Below are positions 26,259-35,014 of a DNA stretch of 35,014 nucleotides, in pieces. Under the pieces are notes generated by a model. That model searched no databases. It saw only the letters and a list, made by a program, of their open reading frames with translations, and had not been told where the DNA came from. This stretch comes from Actinomycetota bacterium (lineage in GTDB: Bacteria > Actinomycetota > Actinomycetes > Actinomycetales > Microbacteriaceae): NCBI GenBank assembly GCA_029865895.1, contig JARXAN010000006.1:1-35014 (forward strand), written 5' to 3'. Position numbers and translations under genes: made by a program. Numbering within the stretch: the first letter of the stretch is position 1; each line of letters starts with the position of its first letter.

Positions 26259-27095
26259 GTGCCCAAGTCTAGACCTCTAGTCAGGAACCCACTCTTTGTG
26301 TTTGTTCCTCCTATTGTGCTGCTCGCACTGGGTCTGACATTCATTTCACAACCCGGGGCATTTGCTCCGCAACACGAGTTGGTTATCCAGGCGATCGATG
26401 AGCGTAAGGCGGCAGATAAGCCTGCCGCGACACTCGCTCTGGCTAGCTACCACCAGACCAGACTTGCCACCGAGCAGGGTGGATCAGACTTTGTGGTCGT
26501 AAATAAGCAGCGCCCACTTAAGCCAATTGACTATCAACCGGTGAACCTCAGGGAGATCAAGAGTTCAAAGAGCTTGGATAACTCTCGAGGTCTGCAACTT
26601 TCAAATCAAGCAGCCACAGCCCTGGAAGAGTTGGCGGAAGACATGAAGGCTGCAGGTGCCGGCAAGCTGTTTGTGAATTCTGCTTTCCGCTCATTCGATT
26701 ACCAGCAAGAACTTTTCAAATCCAAGACCAGGCAGTACGGAGTTGCCGGAGCACTGGTTAGAAGTGCGAAGGCCGGGCATTCCGAACACCAGACCGGACT
26801 CGCGGTCGATGTCTCTGTGCCAGAGCAGGGTTGTGCGATCATGCAGTGCTTTGGTGACACGACCGGCGGCAAGTGGTTAGCTCAAAACTCGTGGAAGCAC
26901 GGATTCATCATCCGCTACGAGAAGGACACCACTTCAACAACCGGATACACCTATGAACCCTGGCACCTCAGATATGTAGGAGTTCAATTGGCAACTTTGT
27001 ATTCCAAAACCGGAATGAAGACACTGGAAGATTTCTGGGGCTTTAGTGCAGCTGAGTTCTACTTGGAAGAAACCGCTTCATCGACTAGCAACTGA
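26259..27095 (+). CDS. D-alanyl-D-alanine carboxypeptidase, VanY/M15 family, membrane anchored
   Basis: N-terminal TM (FVPPIVLLALGLTFIS); VNSAFRSFDYQQELF, AGHSEHQTGLAVDVS, YEPWHLRYVG: M15B zinc ligands. GTG start at 26259. Confidence 0.9.
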   Translation: MPKSRPLVRNPLFVFVPPIVLLALGLTFISQPGAFAPQHELVIQAIDERKAADKPAATLALASYHQTRLATEQGGSDFVVVNKQRPLKPIDYQPVNLREIKSSKSLDNSRGLQLSNQAATALEELAEDMKAAGAGKLFVNSAFRSFDYQQELFKSKTRQYGVAGALVRSAKAGHSEHQTGLAVDVSVPEQGCAIMQCFGDTTGGKWLAQNSWKHGFIIRYEKDTTSTTGYTYEPWHLRYVGVQLATLYSKTGMKTLEDFWGFSAAEFYLEETASSTSN

Positions 27096-28684
27096 GCCTG
27101 CTTCAAAACTTGCTCTAGGTGCTGCTCACCATTGAAGGATTCGCCGTAAATCTTGTAGACATCTTCGGTGCCGGATGGTCTGGCTGCAAACCAAGCGTTA
27201 TGGGTTGACACCTTGACGCCACCAAGGGAACCACCCGATTGAGCTGAAGTTTCAATCTTTAGAATCTGCTCCCCAGCTAACTCATCTACCTCGACGTCGT
27301 CAGCATTCAGCTTTGCCAATGCAGCCTTCTGCTGCAGGTCCGCAGGAGCATCAACGCGTCTGTAGTGCGGCTCACCAAACTCGCGAGCGATTTCTGCATA
27401 GCGTTCCGAAGGGCTTGATCCGGTAGCGGCTTCCATTTCTGCTGCCAATAGGCAGAGAATCAATCCGTCTTTGTCGGTTGACCAAGGCTGTCCGTTCATT
27501 CTTAGGAATGAAGCTCCTGCAGATTCTTCGCCGCCAAAACCAAGTGCTCCACTGGAGAGACCCGAGACAAACCACTTGAAGCCAACTGGAACTTCTAGGA
27601 GCTTGCGACCGGTCGCTTCAACAACTCGGTCAATAAGCGAGGAGGAAACCATGGTCTTTCCAACCGCTGCCTCTTCATCCCAACCATCGCGAGCGCGGAA
27701 CAGGTAATCGATTGAAGCGACCAGGAAGTGGTTTGGGTTCATGAGTCCCGAATCAGAAGTCACAATTCCATGGCGATCGGCATCGGCATCGTTGCCGGTT
27801 GAAATGTCGTAGTTGGTTTTGTTTTCAATCAGCGACGCCATGGCGTAGGGAGATGAGCAGTCCATGCGGATCTTGCCATCCCAGTCCAGAGTCATAAAGC
27901 CAAACTGGTAATCAACCTTTGGGTTGATGACCTCGAGATTGAGGCGGTAGCGCTCTGCGATTAAAGGCCAATAGTCAACCGATGCCCCGCCTAGTGGGTC
28001 AGCACCGATTCGAATTCCAGCATCACTGATGTGCTTGAGCCTGAGAACCTGGTCAAGCTGCGAGACGTAGTTCTCTCGGAAGTCGAAGGGTTGTGCATTA
28101 GGTGCCTTGCGCTTGACCTCGCTTAGCCCAGATCGAATGAGTTCGTTAGCTCGGTTTGCGATCCAGCCCGTGGCATCGGAATCTGCTGGTCCACCGTGGG
28201 GAGGGTTGTATTTGATACCACCATCCTGAGGGGGGTTGTGGCTCGGGGTGATGACAATGCCGTCAGCCTGGCTACTGCTGCCGTGTGGAAGTCCAGAGTT
28301 GTGGTCGATGATTGCGACGGATACCGCCGGGGTTGGGGTGTAGCCATTGTGCGAGTCAATAAGTGCGACTACGTCGTTTCCCGCCAGCACCTCGAGGACG
28401 GAGAGTTGAGCGGGTTCGCTCAGTGCGTGGGTGTCGCGGCCGATATAGATCGGACCATTTATGTCCTGAGACTTCCGGTACTCCACGATGGCCTGGGTGA
28501 TTGCCAAGATGTGCTGTTCGTTGAACGAGGTGCTTAGTGAGCTACCGCGATGCCCAGAGGTGCCAAAGGCAACCTTCTGCGTCGCCAGCGATACGTCGGG
28601 CTTGAGTTCAAAGTAGGCAGCGGTCAGCTTGGCAAGGTCTACTAGATCTGCGGCTCTGGCGGGTTTCCCAGCTCGTTCGTGCAT
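27059..28684 (-). CDS. pgm: Phosphoglucomutase (alpha-D-glucose phosphate-specific)
   Basis: MHERAGKPARAADLVDLAKL...VAFGTSGHRGSSL, VITPSHNPPQDGGIKYNPPHGGPAD, GNDADADRHGIVT, ARPSGTEDVYKIY. ATG at 28684 preceded by GAGGAAACC. Confidence 0.95.
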   Translation of the reverse strand: MHERAGKPARAADLVDLAKLTAAYFELKPDVSLATQKVAFGTSGHRGSSLSTSFNEQHILAITQAIVEYRKSQDINGPIYIGRDTHALSEPAQLSVLEVLAGNDVVALIDSHNGYTPTPAVSVAIIDHNSGLPHGSSSQADGIVITPSHNPPQDGGIKYNPPHGGPADSDATGWIANRANELIRSGLSEVKRKAPNAQPFDFRENYVSQLDQVLRLKHISDAGIRIGADPLGGASVDYWPLIAERYRLNLEVINPKVDYQFGFMTLDWDGKIRMDCSSPYAMASLIENKTNYDISTGNDADADRHGIVTSDSGLMNPNHFLVASIDYLFRARDGWDEEAAVGKTMVSSSLIDRVVEATGRKLLEVPVGFKWFVSGLSSGALGFGGEESAGASFLRMNGQPWSTDKDGLILCLLAAEMEAATGSSPSERYAEIAREFGEPHYRRVDAPADLQQKAALAKLNADDVEVDELAGEQILKIETSAQSGGSLGGVKVSTHNAWFAARPSGTEDVYKIYGESFNGEQHLEQVLKQAQLLVDEAVSSK

Positions 28685-28804
28685 GGTTTCCTCAATTACA
28701 TCTTTAGAAAAAGGTATAGCCATCCGGGCACAATGTGTAAGTCGAGGCCTAACAATCGGTAATCACTTTGCCGCCGAAGGCCTTATCTGCCCTAATCTTG
28801 AGGC

Positions 28805-29728
28805 ATGTCTAACCCGCTAACCATCGCTTACCTAGGACCTGCCGGCACCTTCACCGAGATGGCTGCCAAGCAGCTGTCCGGATCTGACTCGGCAAGTTTT
28901 CTGCCGGTTGGCAGTGTTCGCGAAGCGCTTGACGCAGTTTTGTCTGGCGGTGCGGATCGCGCCGTAGTGCCGATTGAGAACTCCTTAGAGGGTGGCGTAT
29001 CCGCGACCATGGACGCCCTCGCTAGCACCAGTGGAGTTCAAATCTTCGGCGAGTACCTGGTTCCGGTCACCTTTGATTTGATGGCATCACCTGGCACCAC
29101 GTTGGATTCCATCGACGTTATCTACACTCACCCGGTTGCCTATGCGCAGTCAAGGAAGTGGCTGCAGGAGATGATCCCAAACCACTCCCACATCCCGACC
29201 TCTTCTACCGCGGCAGCTGCCAAGAACACTGTATCCGGCAGCACCTCGGACGCAGCAATCGCTGCCCCGGGAGCAGCTGGCATGTATGGCTTGATTACTT
29301 TGGCCAGTGACATTGGTGAGAACAAGAACGCGCAGACTCGTTTCATTGAGGTTGGCAGGGCAGCAAAGCCAACCGCTCGAACCGGATTTGACAAGACCAG
29401 CGTGATTGTTGAATTGCCAGATGACAGACCCGGTGGACTACTTGAGATGCTGGAGCAGTTTGCTGCTCGTGGCGTGAATCTTTCTCGAATCGAATCTCGC
29501 CCGGTGGGGGATCGCTTCGGGCGTTACCGCTTCAACATCGATGCGCAGGGTCACGTGGATGATCAGGCGATTGCCGAAGCACTAATGGGCTTGCACCGCT
29601 TTTCGCCAAACGTCATCTTCTTAGGTTCGTATCCAAGGGCCGACAAGAGTGAGTCAGTTCACGAGGGCAACAACGCCAATACCGCCTACCAGTCAGCTCA
29701 AGACTGGTTGGACTCGCTCAAGGGATAA
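28805..29728 (+). CDS. pheA: Prephenate dehydratase
   Basis: IAYLGPAGTFTEMAAKQL, VVPIENSLEGGVSATMDAL, NKNAQTRFIEVG (TRF motif), ACT domain GGLLEMLEQFAARGVNLSRIESRP. Confidence 0.95.
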   Translation: MSNPLTIAYLGPAGTFTEMAAKQLSGSDSASFLPVGSVREALDAVLSGGADRAVVPIENSLEGGVSATMDALASTSGVQIFGEYLVPVTFDLMASPGTTLDSIDVIYTHPVAYAQSRKWLQEMIPNHSHIPTSSTAAAAKNTVSGSTSDAAIAAPGAAGMYGLITLASDIGENKNAQTRFIEVGRAAKPTARTGFDKTSVIVELPDDRPGGLLEMLEQFAARGVNLSRIESRPVGDRFGRYRFNIDAQGHVDDQAIAEALMGLHRFSPNVIFLGSYPRADKSESVHEGNNANTAYQSAQDWLDSLKG

Positions 29729-31494
29729 ATCCCAGGCAAGACCGCCTCGAAGTTCACTCCCTGGGCATCCTCGGTCATTGACCAATGCATTGTTAGGTCT
29801 GTAAACAGGTCAGAGCCTAAACCGTTGACTTCGCCTGTCAGGGCAGATCCGTCATTGCTCGCCCTAAGCCAGATATCGCCGTCGCCGTTTTTGCCAACTG
29901 AGACAAACAAGTTCTTTGCCTTGCCGTGACGGTAGGCATTGCCGGCTAGCTCCTTGATGATTTCAGAGCAGCAGCGCGCTGCGGTCGAGTTCTCTAGAAG
30001 TGGCTTGGCTGACTTGTCGATGGCAAGTTCGATGTTCAACACCCCGGCCCAAGTTTCTTGGGTTTCCTTTGCGAGCTTCGCAAATGGTTGATCCTGTGAC
30101 CAATCACCCTTCAGGGCAACAACTGCCTTGTCTAGCTCTTTCAGAATCTGCTTTACGTCCGCTGGACTGTCTTGATTTGCCAGCTGGAGTCTTGAGGCTG
30201 CAACCGTGAGAGCTCCCTGAACTGTGCCGTGAACTAGGTAAGCCCACTTCTTTTGAGCCAGCCAAATCTGTTGTTCAACGATTGCGGTGCTGCGGGTTAG
30301 TTCCAGGTTTAGGCCAGATAGCTCGGCCTCGATCGAATCCCTGCTGCGCTCAATTGCTCGCCAGAGAGTGATTGATACCCCCACAAACATAAACACACCG
30401 ATTCCGGCGATGCGAACCTGCGCAAGGTTCGGATGGCTGTCGATGAAGTAGACCGTGGTTAGCTGTAGCGGCAGGTAAGAAAGCATCAGAGTCACATTCA
30501 TTGCCAGCCAGTTGGCGAATCGAGAGCGCAGCGGAGCAAACGAGAAAAGCTTTCGTAAGCCCAAGCCAATTGGGAAGATGGCCAAGCTAGCGCCAAAGGC
30601 GGCGAGTGTGACCAATGGGGTGGACAGCGCATTAATGGTCACCAAGATATTTGGCATCGCCAAAAGGTAGGTTCCCACCACTCGGGTGTCCTCAAAGGCA
30701 AGAACAGTGTTTGGGCGACCAAACCGCAGTGGTTTGCGAATTGCCTTGAGTTCCTTCGTGACGGTTAGGTCATCTAGGCGATCCCTGAGTTTGTGACTGA
30801 GTGGCCGGACCTGGTTGGAAATCAACTCTCGGATCTCGTCGGCTACAGAACGAATTTCTTCCTGACGGCTTGCCTTCGAGAGGTGGTCCTTAATCCTGTC
30901 GAGCTCACCAAGCAAGGCGCTCTGTGCCATCTTGCGAAGACTCTTTTCGGTCGAGCTCGCCTTGTTGCTGGTGGCCTTTCGACTATCGAGCAGGGTGGCA
31001 TTTGCCTGGGTCAACTTTGACATGGCCTCCAGGTGGCGATTGGTGGAGTGCATGAGCTCTGACATCGCGATCAATGTGATCAGAGCGATGGTGATGTCGC
31101 CCGGAAGTCTCTGAAGGTAAACCCCCCACGCTTCGACAGGGGACACTGTGAACACATTCTCCAGAAGGTAGCCGCGGCTGGTTCCCATGATTAGGAGCCC
31201 AAGCCCAACCCAAATCCAGCGTGAGCTGACCGAGGCTCTATCAACAATGAAGATCAGCAGCGGATAGATCAGCCAGTAACCCACAAAAGATCCAGCGATT
31301 AGCACTCCGGCATTTGGATTGGCTACCTCTCGGCTACCAAGGTCATAGGCAAAAATCGCTGAGGCTTGAAAAAAGAGAATCGATCCCCAGATCCAAGGAG
31401 ATCGAAGATTTAGCCTGCCCAGGTGTTCTGTGAAAGCTCGCAAAAACCCCAGAACAGTCGGAGTTGCAGGGCTTTTAGCTTCTTCGGAGGTCAT
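29698..31494 (-). CDS. Membrane sensor histidine kinase with two TM blocks separated by a coiled-coil-like segment
   Basis: HATPase: EIIKELAGNAYRHGKAKNLFVSV (N box), NGLGSDLF (G box); candidate H-box WAYLVHGTVQGALTVAASRL; 4-nt overlap with the response regulator. Confidence 0.8.
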   Translation of the reverse strand: MTSEEAKSPATPTVLGFLRAFTEHLGRLNLRSPWIWGSILFFQASAIFAYDLGSREVANPNAGVLIAGSFVGYWLIYPLLIFIVDRASVSSRWIWVGLGLLIMGTSRGYLLENVFTVSPVEAWGVYLQRLPGDITIALITLIAMSELMHSTNRHLEAMSKLTQANATLLDSRKATSNKASSTEKSLRKMAQSALLGELDRIKDHLSKASRQEEIRSVADEIRELISNQVRPLSHKLRDRLDDLTVTKELKAIRKPLRFGRPNTVLAFEDTRVVGTYLLAMPNILVTINALSTPLVTLAAFGASLAIFPIGLGLRKLFSFAPLRSRFANWLAMNVTLMLSYLPLQLTTVYFIDSHPNLAQVRIAGIGVFMFVGVSITLWRAIERSRDSIEAELSGLNLELTRSTAIVEQQIWLAQKKWAYLVHGTVQGALTVAASRLQLANQDSPADVKQILKELDKAVVALKGDWSQDQPFAKLAKETQETWAGVLNIELAIDKSAKPLLENSTAARCCSEIIKELAGNAYRHGKAKNLFVSVGKNGDGDIWLRASNDGSALTGEVNGLGSDLFTDLTMHWSMTEDAQGVNFEAVLPGIYPLSESNQS

Positions 31495-32132
31495 CGAGGG
31501 AAGCCAGTGGCCTTTAGGTACTGAATCGCAGCTTGAACTCGACGCTCAGGACCACCTTGTTCCTGAATCCCCATCACCTTGAAGGCACGAACCAAAATCA
31601 AACGAACCGCACGAACCGTGGTGTTTCGAATCTGAGCAATCTCCTCGTTGGATTTACCCATCGCCAATAGCTGCACAACCTGCAACTGAGAGCGGCTGAG
31701 CTTGTGAAGAGCATTGTCTGACTCAACGTTGTCCCGGAATTGCTTGCCGGCACCTCTTGCGACACCAATGATTGCAGCGCTTAGCAGGCGGCTGTCTCCA
31801 AGCTTGGACTTCAGGAGGTATCCGTAACCAGCAGGCAGGCTCTTTACCGATTTGCCAGCCAATCTTGGTTCGGCAACATTGGTTAGAAACAGAATCGCGA
31901 GGGCTGGGCTGGCATGGCGCAGGGATGTGGCTAGGTCGAATCCATCAGGACCGCTACCTAGGTCAACATCCAAAATCGCAAGGTCTGGATCGAAACCACT
32001 CGAGGCCTTTTTCGCACTCGCAGCATCGATGGCGGTAACGACTTCGTGGCCTTGACCTTTGAGGGTTTCGCTCAACAGGGTGAGTACAAGCGGCTCATCG
32101 TCGACCGCAAGAATCTTCAAACCAATGTCCAT
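31491..32132 (-). CDS. Response regulator, REC + LuxR-type HTH
   Basis: KILAVDDEPLVLTLLSETLKGQGHEVV, DLAILDVDLGSGPDGFDL, LLKSKLG; HTH LSRSQLQVVQLLAMGKSNEEIAQIRNTTVRAVR. Confidence 0.9.
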   Translation of the reverse strand: MDIGLKILAVDDEPLVLTLLSETLKGQGHEVVTAIDAASAKKASSGFDPDLAILDVDLGSGPDGFDLATSLRHASPALAILFLTNVAEPRLAGKSVKSLPAGYGYLLKSKLGDSRLLSAAIIGVARGAGKQFRDNVESDNALHKLSRSQLQVVQLLAMGKSNEEIAQIRNTTVRAVRLILVRAFKVMGIQEQGGPERRVQAAIQYLKATGFPR

Positions 32133-32176
32133 ACATAAACAATGCCACTAAGTGCAATTGTGTTCGGTTTCCCACA

Positions 32177-32190
32177 TTCCTCTGGAGGAA
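32177..32190. repeat. Inverted repeat TTCCTC-TG-GAGGAA upstream of the response regulator
   Basis: Perfect 6-bp arms with 2-bp spacer in the 60-bp gap between dagK-like stop and response regulator start. Confidence 0.5.
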
Positions 32191-32192
32191 CA

Positions 32193-33125
32193 TTAAAGGC
32201 GAATTTTGAGCGCCTTGTGTTGCAGGCTGAAGTCAACCTCCAGCACCTCGCCGATCACATCGCCATCTAGTTGCAGTGGACTGGGGTGGTGGGGTTTGAC
32301 TCGAATCCGTGCGCCACCGAGGTTCTCGATGGTCTTGAGGTTTGCGGTTTGGTCCATCCACTTGCGCCCCAGAGCCAGCGGTCGAACCACCTTGTTCTGC
32401 CAGGTGACGCGGGCAAAGAAGTCCACCCAGTTCCAAATCTTTCTTGGACCTATCGCTGCAACATCCAATTTGCCATCATCCAAGCGGGCATCCGGCATCA
32501 TCGAAATCTGCCCGGGCAACCAACCGGCATTACCTATCAATATTGAGTAGCTCTTGAGGCTCTTCGGGGTTAGGTCATCCACCAGTACTTCAAACTTTTC
32601 AAACTTCAGCGGTAGCGACCGAAATCCACCTTCTATATAGGCAATCCAGCCAACTCTTCTCTTGAGTTCCGGTTGGGTGCGCTGCATGATTCGGGCATCC
32701 ATGCCGATACCGGCAATACCGGTGAAGTAGAACTTGGTGAGTTCGCCATGCTTGTTTATGGCTTTGGCAACTCCGAGATCGATCTCGTAGACATCACCAA
32801 TCACCGCACGGCGGATGCACTTGTCGAGGTTGGTAATCGGAAGCTTTAGATTTCTCGCCAGAATGTTGCCGGTGCCAATCGGGACCAGCCCCAGGGTAAC
32901 CGGGGCCTCTTCCTCGAACACGGCTTGAACACAGCCTCGCACCGTGCCATCGCCACCGGCAGCGATGATGTGGGTAGCGCCAGCCTTGATTGCCTCTTTA
33001 GTTGCCTTCAAGCCTCCGGTCTTGTGATCGGACGGGAAGTAGCTGAGGTTTGTGAAACCTGCTTTTGTGAACGCAGCCTCGATTTTCGCCCTCGTAATTT
33101 TCGAGGGGTGGAAGATAACCGCCAT
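32193..33125 (-). CDS. Diacylglycerol kinase / lipid kinase family protein (DAGKc)
   Basis: [10 protein letters not shown]...[18 protein letters not shown] (GGDGT), [19 protein letters not shown] (GTGN), [25 protein letters not shown]. Confidence 0.92.
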   Translation of the reverse strand: MAVIFHPSKITRAKIEAAFTKAGFTNLSYFPSDHKTGGLKATKEAIKAGATHIIAAGGDGTVRGCVQAVFEEEAPVTLGLVPIGTGNILARNLKLPITNLDKCIRRAVIGDVYEIDLGVAKAINKHGELTKFYFTGIAGIGMDARIMQRTQPELKRRVGWIAYIEGGFRSLPLKFEKFEVLVDDLTPKSLKSYSILIGNAGWLPGQISMMPDARLDDGKLDVAAIGPRKIWNWVDFFARVTWQNKVVRPLALGRKWMDQTANLKTIENLGGARIRVKPHHPSPLQLDGDVIGEVLEVDFSLQHKALKIRL

Positions 33126-33173
33126 GTTCTGCACTCCCCAAGCCTAGGCGTTAGAGAAGGTAGGCTTGAGGCC

Positions 33174-34439
33174 GTGATTGACATCAATCTTTTAAGAGAG
33201 CACCCAGAGGCCATTAGGGCCTCTCAAACAGCGCGCGGAGCCGATGTTTCGCTAGTCGACCAGGCAGTTCAGCTTGACCTAGACAAGCGTTCGGCGCTCG
33301 CAGAATTCGAAAGACTTCGTGCTGCCCAAAACCTGCACGGCAAGTTAGTTGCCTCAGCTCCAAAAGAGGAGAAGGCAGCGTTGGTTGCCCAGGGCCAGGA
33401 AATGGCAATTGCCGTAAAGGCAGCGGATGCTGCGGCCAACGCCGCGGATGAGGCACTGAACAAGATTCTCTACAAAATCGAGAACGTCGTAATTGAGGAT
33501 GTTCCAGCCGGTGGCGAAGAGAACTTCGTGCTCGTCAAAGAGGTTGGCACCATCCCAAGCTTCAGCTTTGAACCAAAGGATCACGCCGAGCTAGGTGAGC
33601 TCCTCGATGTGATTGACATCGAGCGCGGTGTGAAGATCTCTGGCTCGCGCTTCTACTTCCTGAAGGGCTGGGGAGCAAGGCTCGAACTTGCCATGATGCA
33701 GCTCGCTCTTGACCAGGCTGCAGAGGCTGGCTTCACCGTTTTGATCACGCCGACACTGGTAAAGCCTGAGGTTATGCAGGGCACCGGATTCCTCGGTGAG
33801 CACGCTGACGAGATCTACTACCTACCGGCAGATGATTTGTATTTGACCGGTACCAGCGAGGTTGCGCTTGCCGGATACCACCGGGATGAGATTCTTGAGA
33901 GCCTCGAAGAGCCAATGCGTTATGCCGGCTGGTCCACCTGCTACCGCCGAGAAGCGGGTGCCGCCGGTAAGGACAACCGCGGAATCCTGCGCGTTCACCA
34001 GTTCAACAAGCTGGAGATGTTCAGCTACTGCAAGCCTGAGGAAGCAGAGGCCGAGCACGCTCGCCTGTTGCAGTGGCAGGAGCAGATGCTGCAGAAGTGC
34101 GAACTTCCATACCGCGTTATCGACGTTGCCGCCGGTGATCTAGGTTCTTCGGCTGCCAGAAAGTACGACGTTGAGGCTTGGGTCCCAACCCAGGGCACTT
34201 ACCGCGAGCTGACCTCGACCTCTAACTGCACCACCTTCCAGGCCCGCAGGCTAAACACCCGCTACCGCGATGAGAGTGGCAAGCCAAAAACTGCCGCCAC
34301 GCTAAATGGCACCTTGGCCACCACCAGGTGGTTGGTTGCAATCCTGGAAAACCACCAGCAGGAAGATGGTTCGGTGGTAATTCCTAAGGCGCTTCGTCCA
34401 TACCTTGGCGGCATCGAGAAGATTGTGCCTAAGCGCTAA
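33174..34439 (+). CDS. serS: Seryl-tRNA synthetase
   Basis: [30 protein letters not shown]..., [80 protein letters not shown] start at 33174. Confidence 0.97.
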   Translation: MIDINLLREHPEAIRASQTARGADVSLVDQAVQLDLDKRSALAEFERLRAAQNLHGKLVASAPKEEKAALVAQGQEMAIAVKAADAAANAADEALNKILYKIENVVIEDVPAGGEENFVLVKEVGTIPSFSFEPKDHAELGELLDVIDIERGVKISGSRFYFLKGWGARLELAMMQLALDQAAEAGFTVLITPTLVKPEVMQGTGFLGEHADEIYYLPADDLYLTGTSEVALAGYHRDEILESLEEPMRYAGWSTCYRREAGAAGKDNRGILRVHQFNKLEMFSYCKPEEAEAEHARLLQWQEQMLQKCELPYRVIDVAAGDLGSSAARKYDVEAWVPTQGTYRELTSTSNCTTFQARRLNTRYRDESGKPKTAATLNGTLATTRWLVAILENHQQEDGSVVIPKALRPYLGGIEKIVPKR

Positions 34440-34442
34440 CCC

Positions 34443-35014
34443 ATGGCAGCTTTCGAACCCTGGTTAATCGGCATCGACATCGACGGCACGTTGGTGCACG
34501 ATGACGGCTTCCTGTCTAAGCGGGTTGTCGAACAGGTTTCTCGAGTTCGTGATCTTGGTCACGAGGTTGTAATCGCAACCGGCAGGGCGGCAGCCAATGC
34601 CTACCCGGTCATAAAAGACCTTGGGGTCTCGCTAAACCACTCGGTTTGCTCAAATGGCGCAGTGACCATCCGCCTGGAAGAAGATCACCCGCGCGGCTAT
34701 GCAATGCACGATGTGAAGACCTTTGACCCATCCGAGGTTCTAACTGAGCTAATCGAGCATCTACCAAACGCACACTTTGCGGTTGAGCATGCCGATGGCA
34801 GCTACCGCTTTCACAAGACTTTCCCCTCCTACGCGCTGGGTGATGACAACCGAGAGGCACCGCTGTCAGAACTATTGGAGCACCCCGTTTCTAGGGTGGT
34901 CGTCCTCTCTCCGGATCACGATGTCGATGAGTTCCTAGGCCTTATGGCCAAGGTTGGCTTGCAGTCGGTTTCCTATGCGATTGGCTACACCGCTTGGTTG
35001 GACATCGCACCTAA
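34443..35014 (+). CDS. HAD-superfamily hydrolase (Cof-like), C-terminus cut off by window edge
   Basis: MAAFEPWLIGIDIDGTLVHDDGFLSKRVVEQVSRVRDLGHEVVIATGRAA: DxDGTL motif; open at the window end. Confidence 0.9.
   Translation, partial: MAAFEPWLIGIDIDGTLVHDDGFLSKRVVEQVSRVRDLGHEVVIATGRAAANAYPVIKDLGVSLNHSVCSNGAVTIRLEEDHPRGYAMHDVKTFDPSEVLTELIEHLPNAHFAVEHADGSYRFHKTFPSYALGDDNREAPLSELLEHPVSRVVVLSPDHDVDEFLGLMAKVGLQSVSYAIGYTAWLDIAP

Noticed and set aside
28748-28784. Two AGGCCT sites upstream of pheA
   Set aside because: Hexamer palindromes are common by chance and lack extended flanking symmetry.
1-35014. CRISPR array, transposon or prophage
   Set aside because: No regularly spaced repeats, transposase, integrase or phage structural motifs were seen in any frame.

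Overview
This window looks like a compact, mostly core chromosomal segment of an actinobacterium, probably a streamlined Microbacteriaceae-type genome (inferred from protein content, GTG/TTG starts and near-zero intergenic space; not tested by phylogeny). Its backbone is the conserved actinobacterial cell-division/wall signalling locus: ppiA-like cyclophilin, rhomboid, crgA, trpG/pabA, pknB, pknA, pbpA, rodA/ftsW, pstP, fhaB, fhaA. Flanking it are a partial GT4 glycosyltransferase, a YefM/YoeB-type toxin-antitoxin pair, a three-polypeptide fructose-type PTS, a TRIC-family channel, a small secreted His/Lys/Gly-rich protein, trhO, an M13 peptidase, a thioesterase, a GNAT protein, a solitary beta-class DNA methyltransferase, a TPP-riboswitch-controlled thiBP operon without thiQ, a DHA2-type MFS exporter, a VanY-like carboxypeptidase, pgm, pheA, a two-component system with an unusual histidine kinase, a diacylglycerol-kinase-family protein, serS and a truncated HAD hydrolase. 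I saw no CRISPR array, tRNA, rRNA, transposase or prophage module. I found no clear multi-gene, previously undescribed system. The best leads are the predicted mutually exclusive RNA structures of the thiB riboswitch, the secreted His-rich protein, the histidine kinase architecture, the solitary methyltransferase with its 62-nt antisense coding overlap, and the pattern of convergent 3' overlaps. Start codons below were adjusted from the ORF track where SD sequences, signal peptides or family N-termini supported it.
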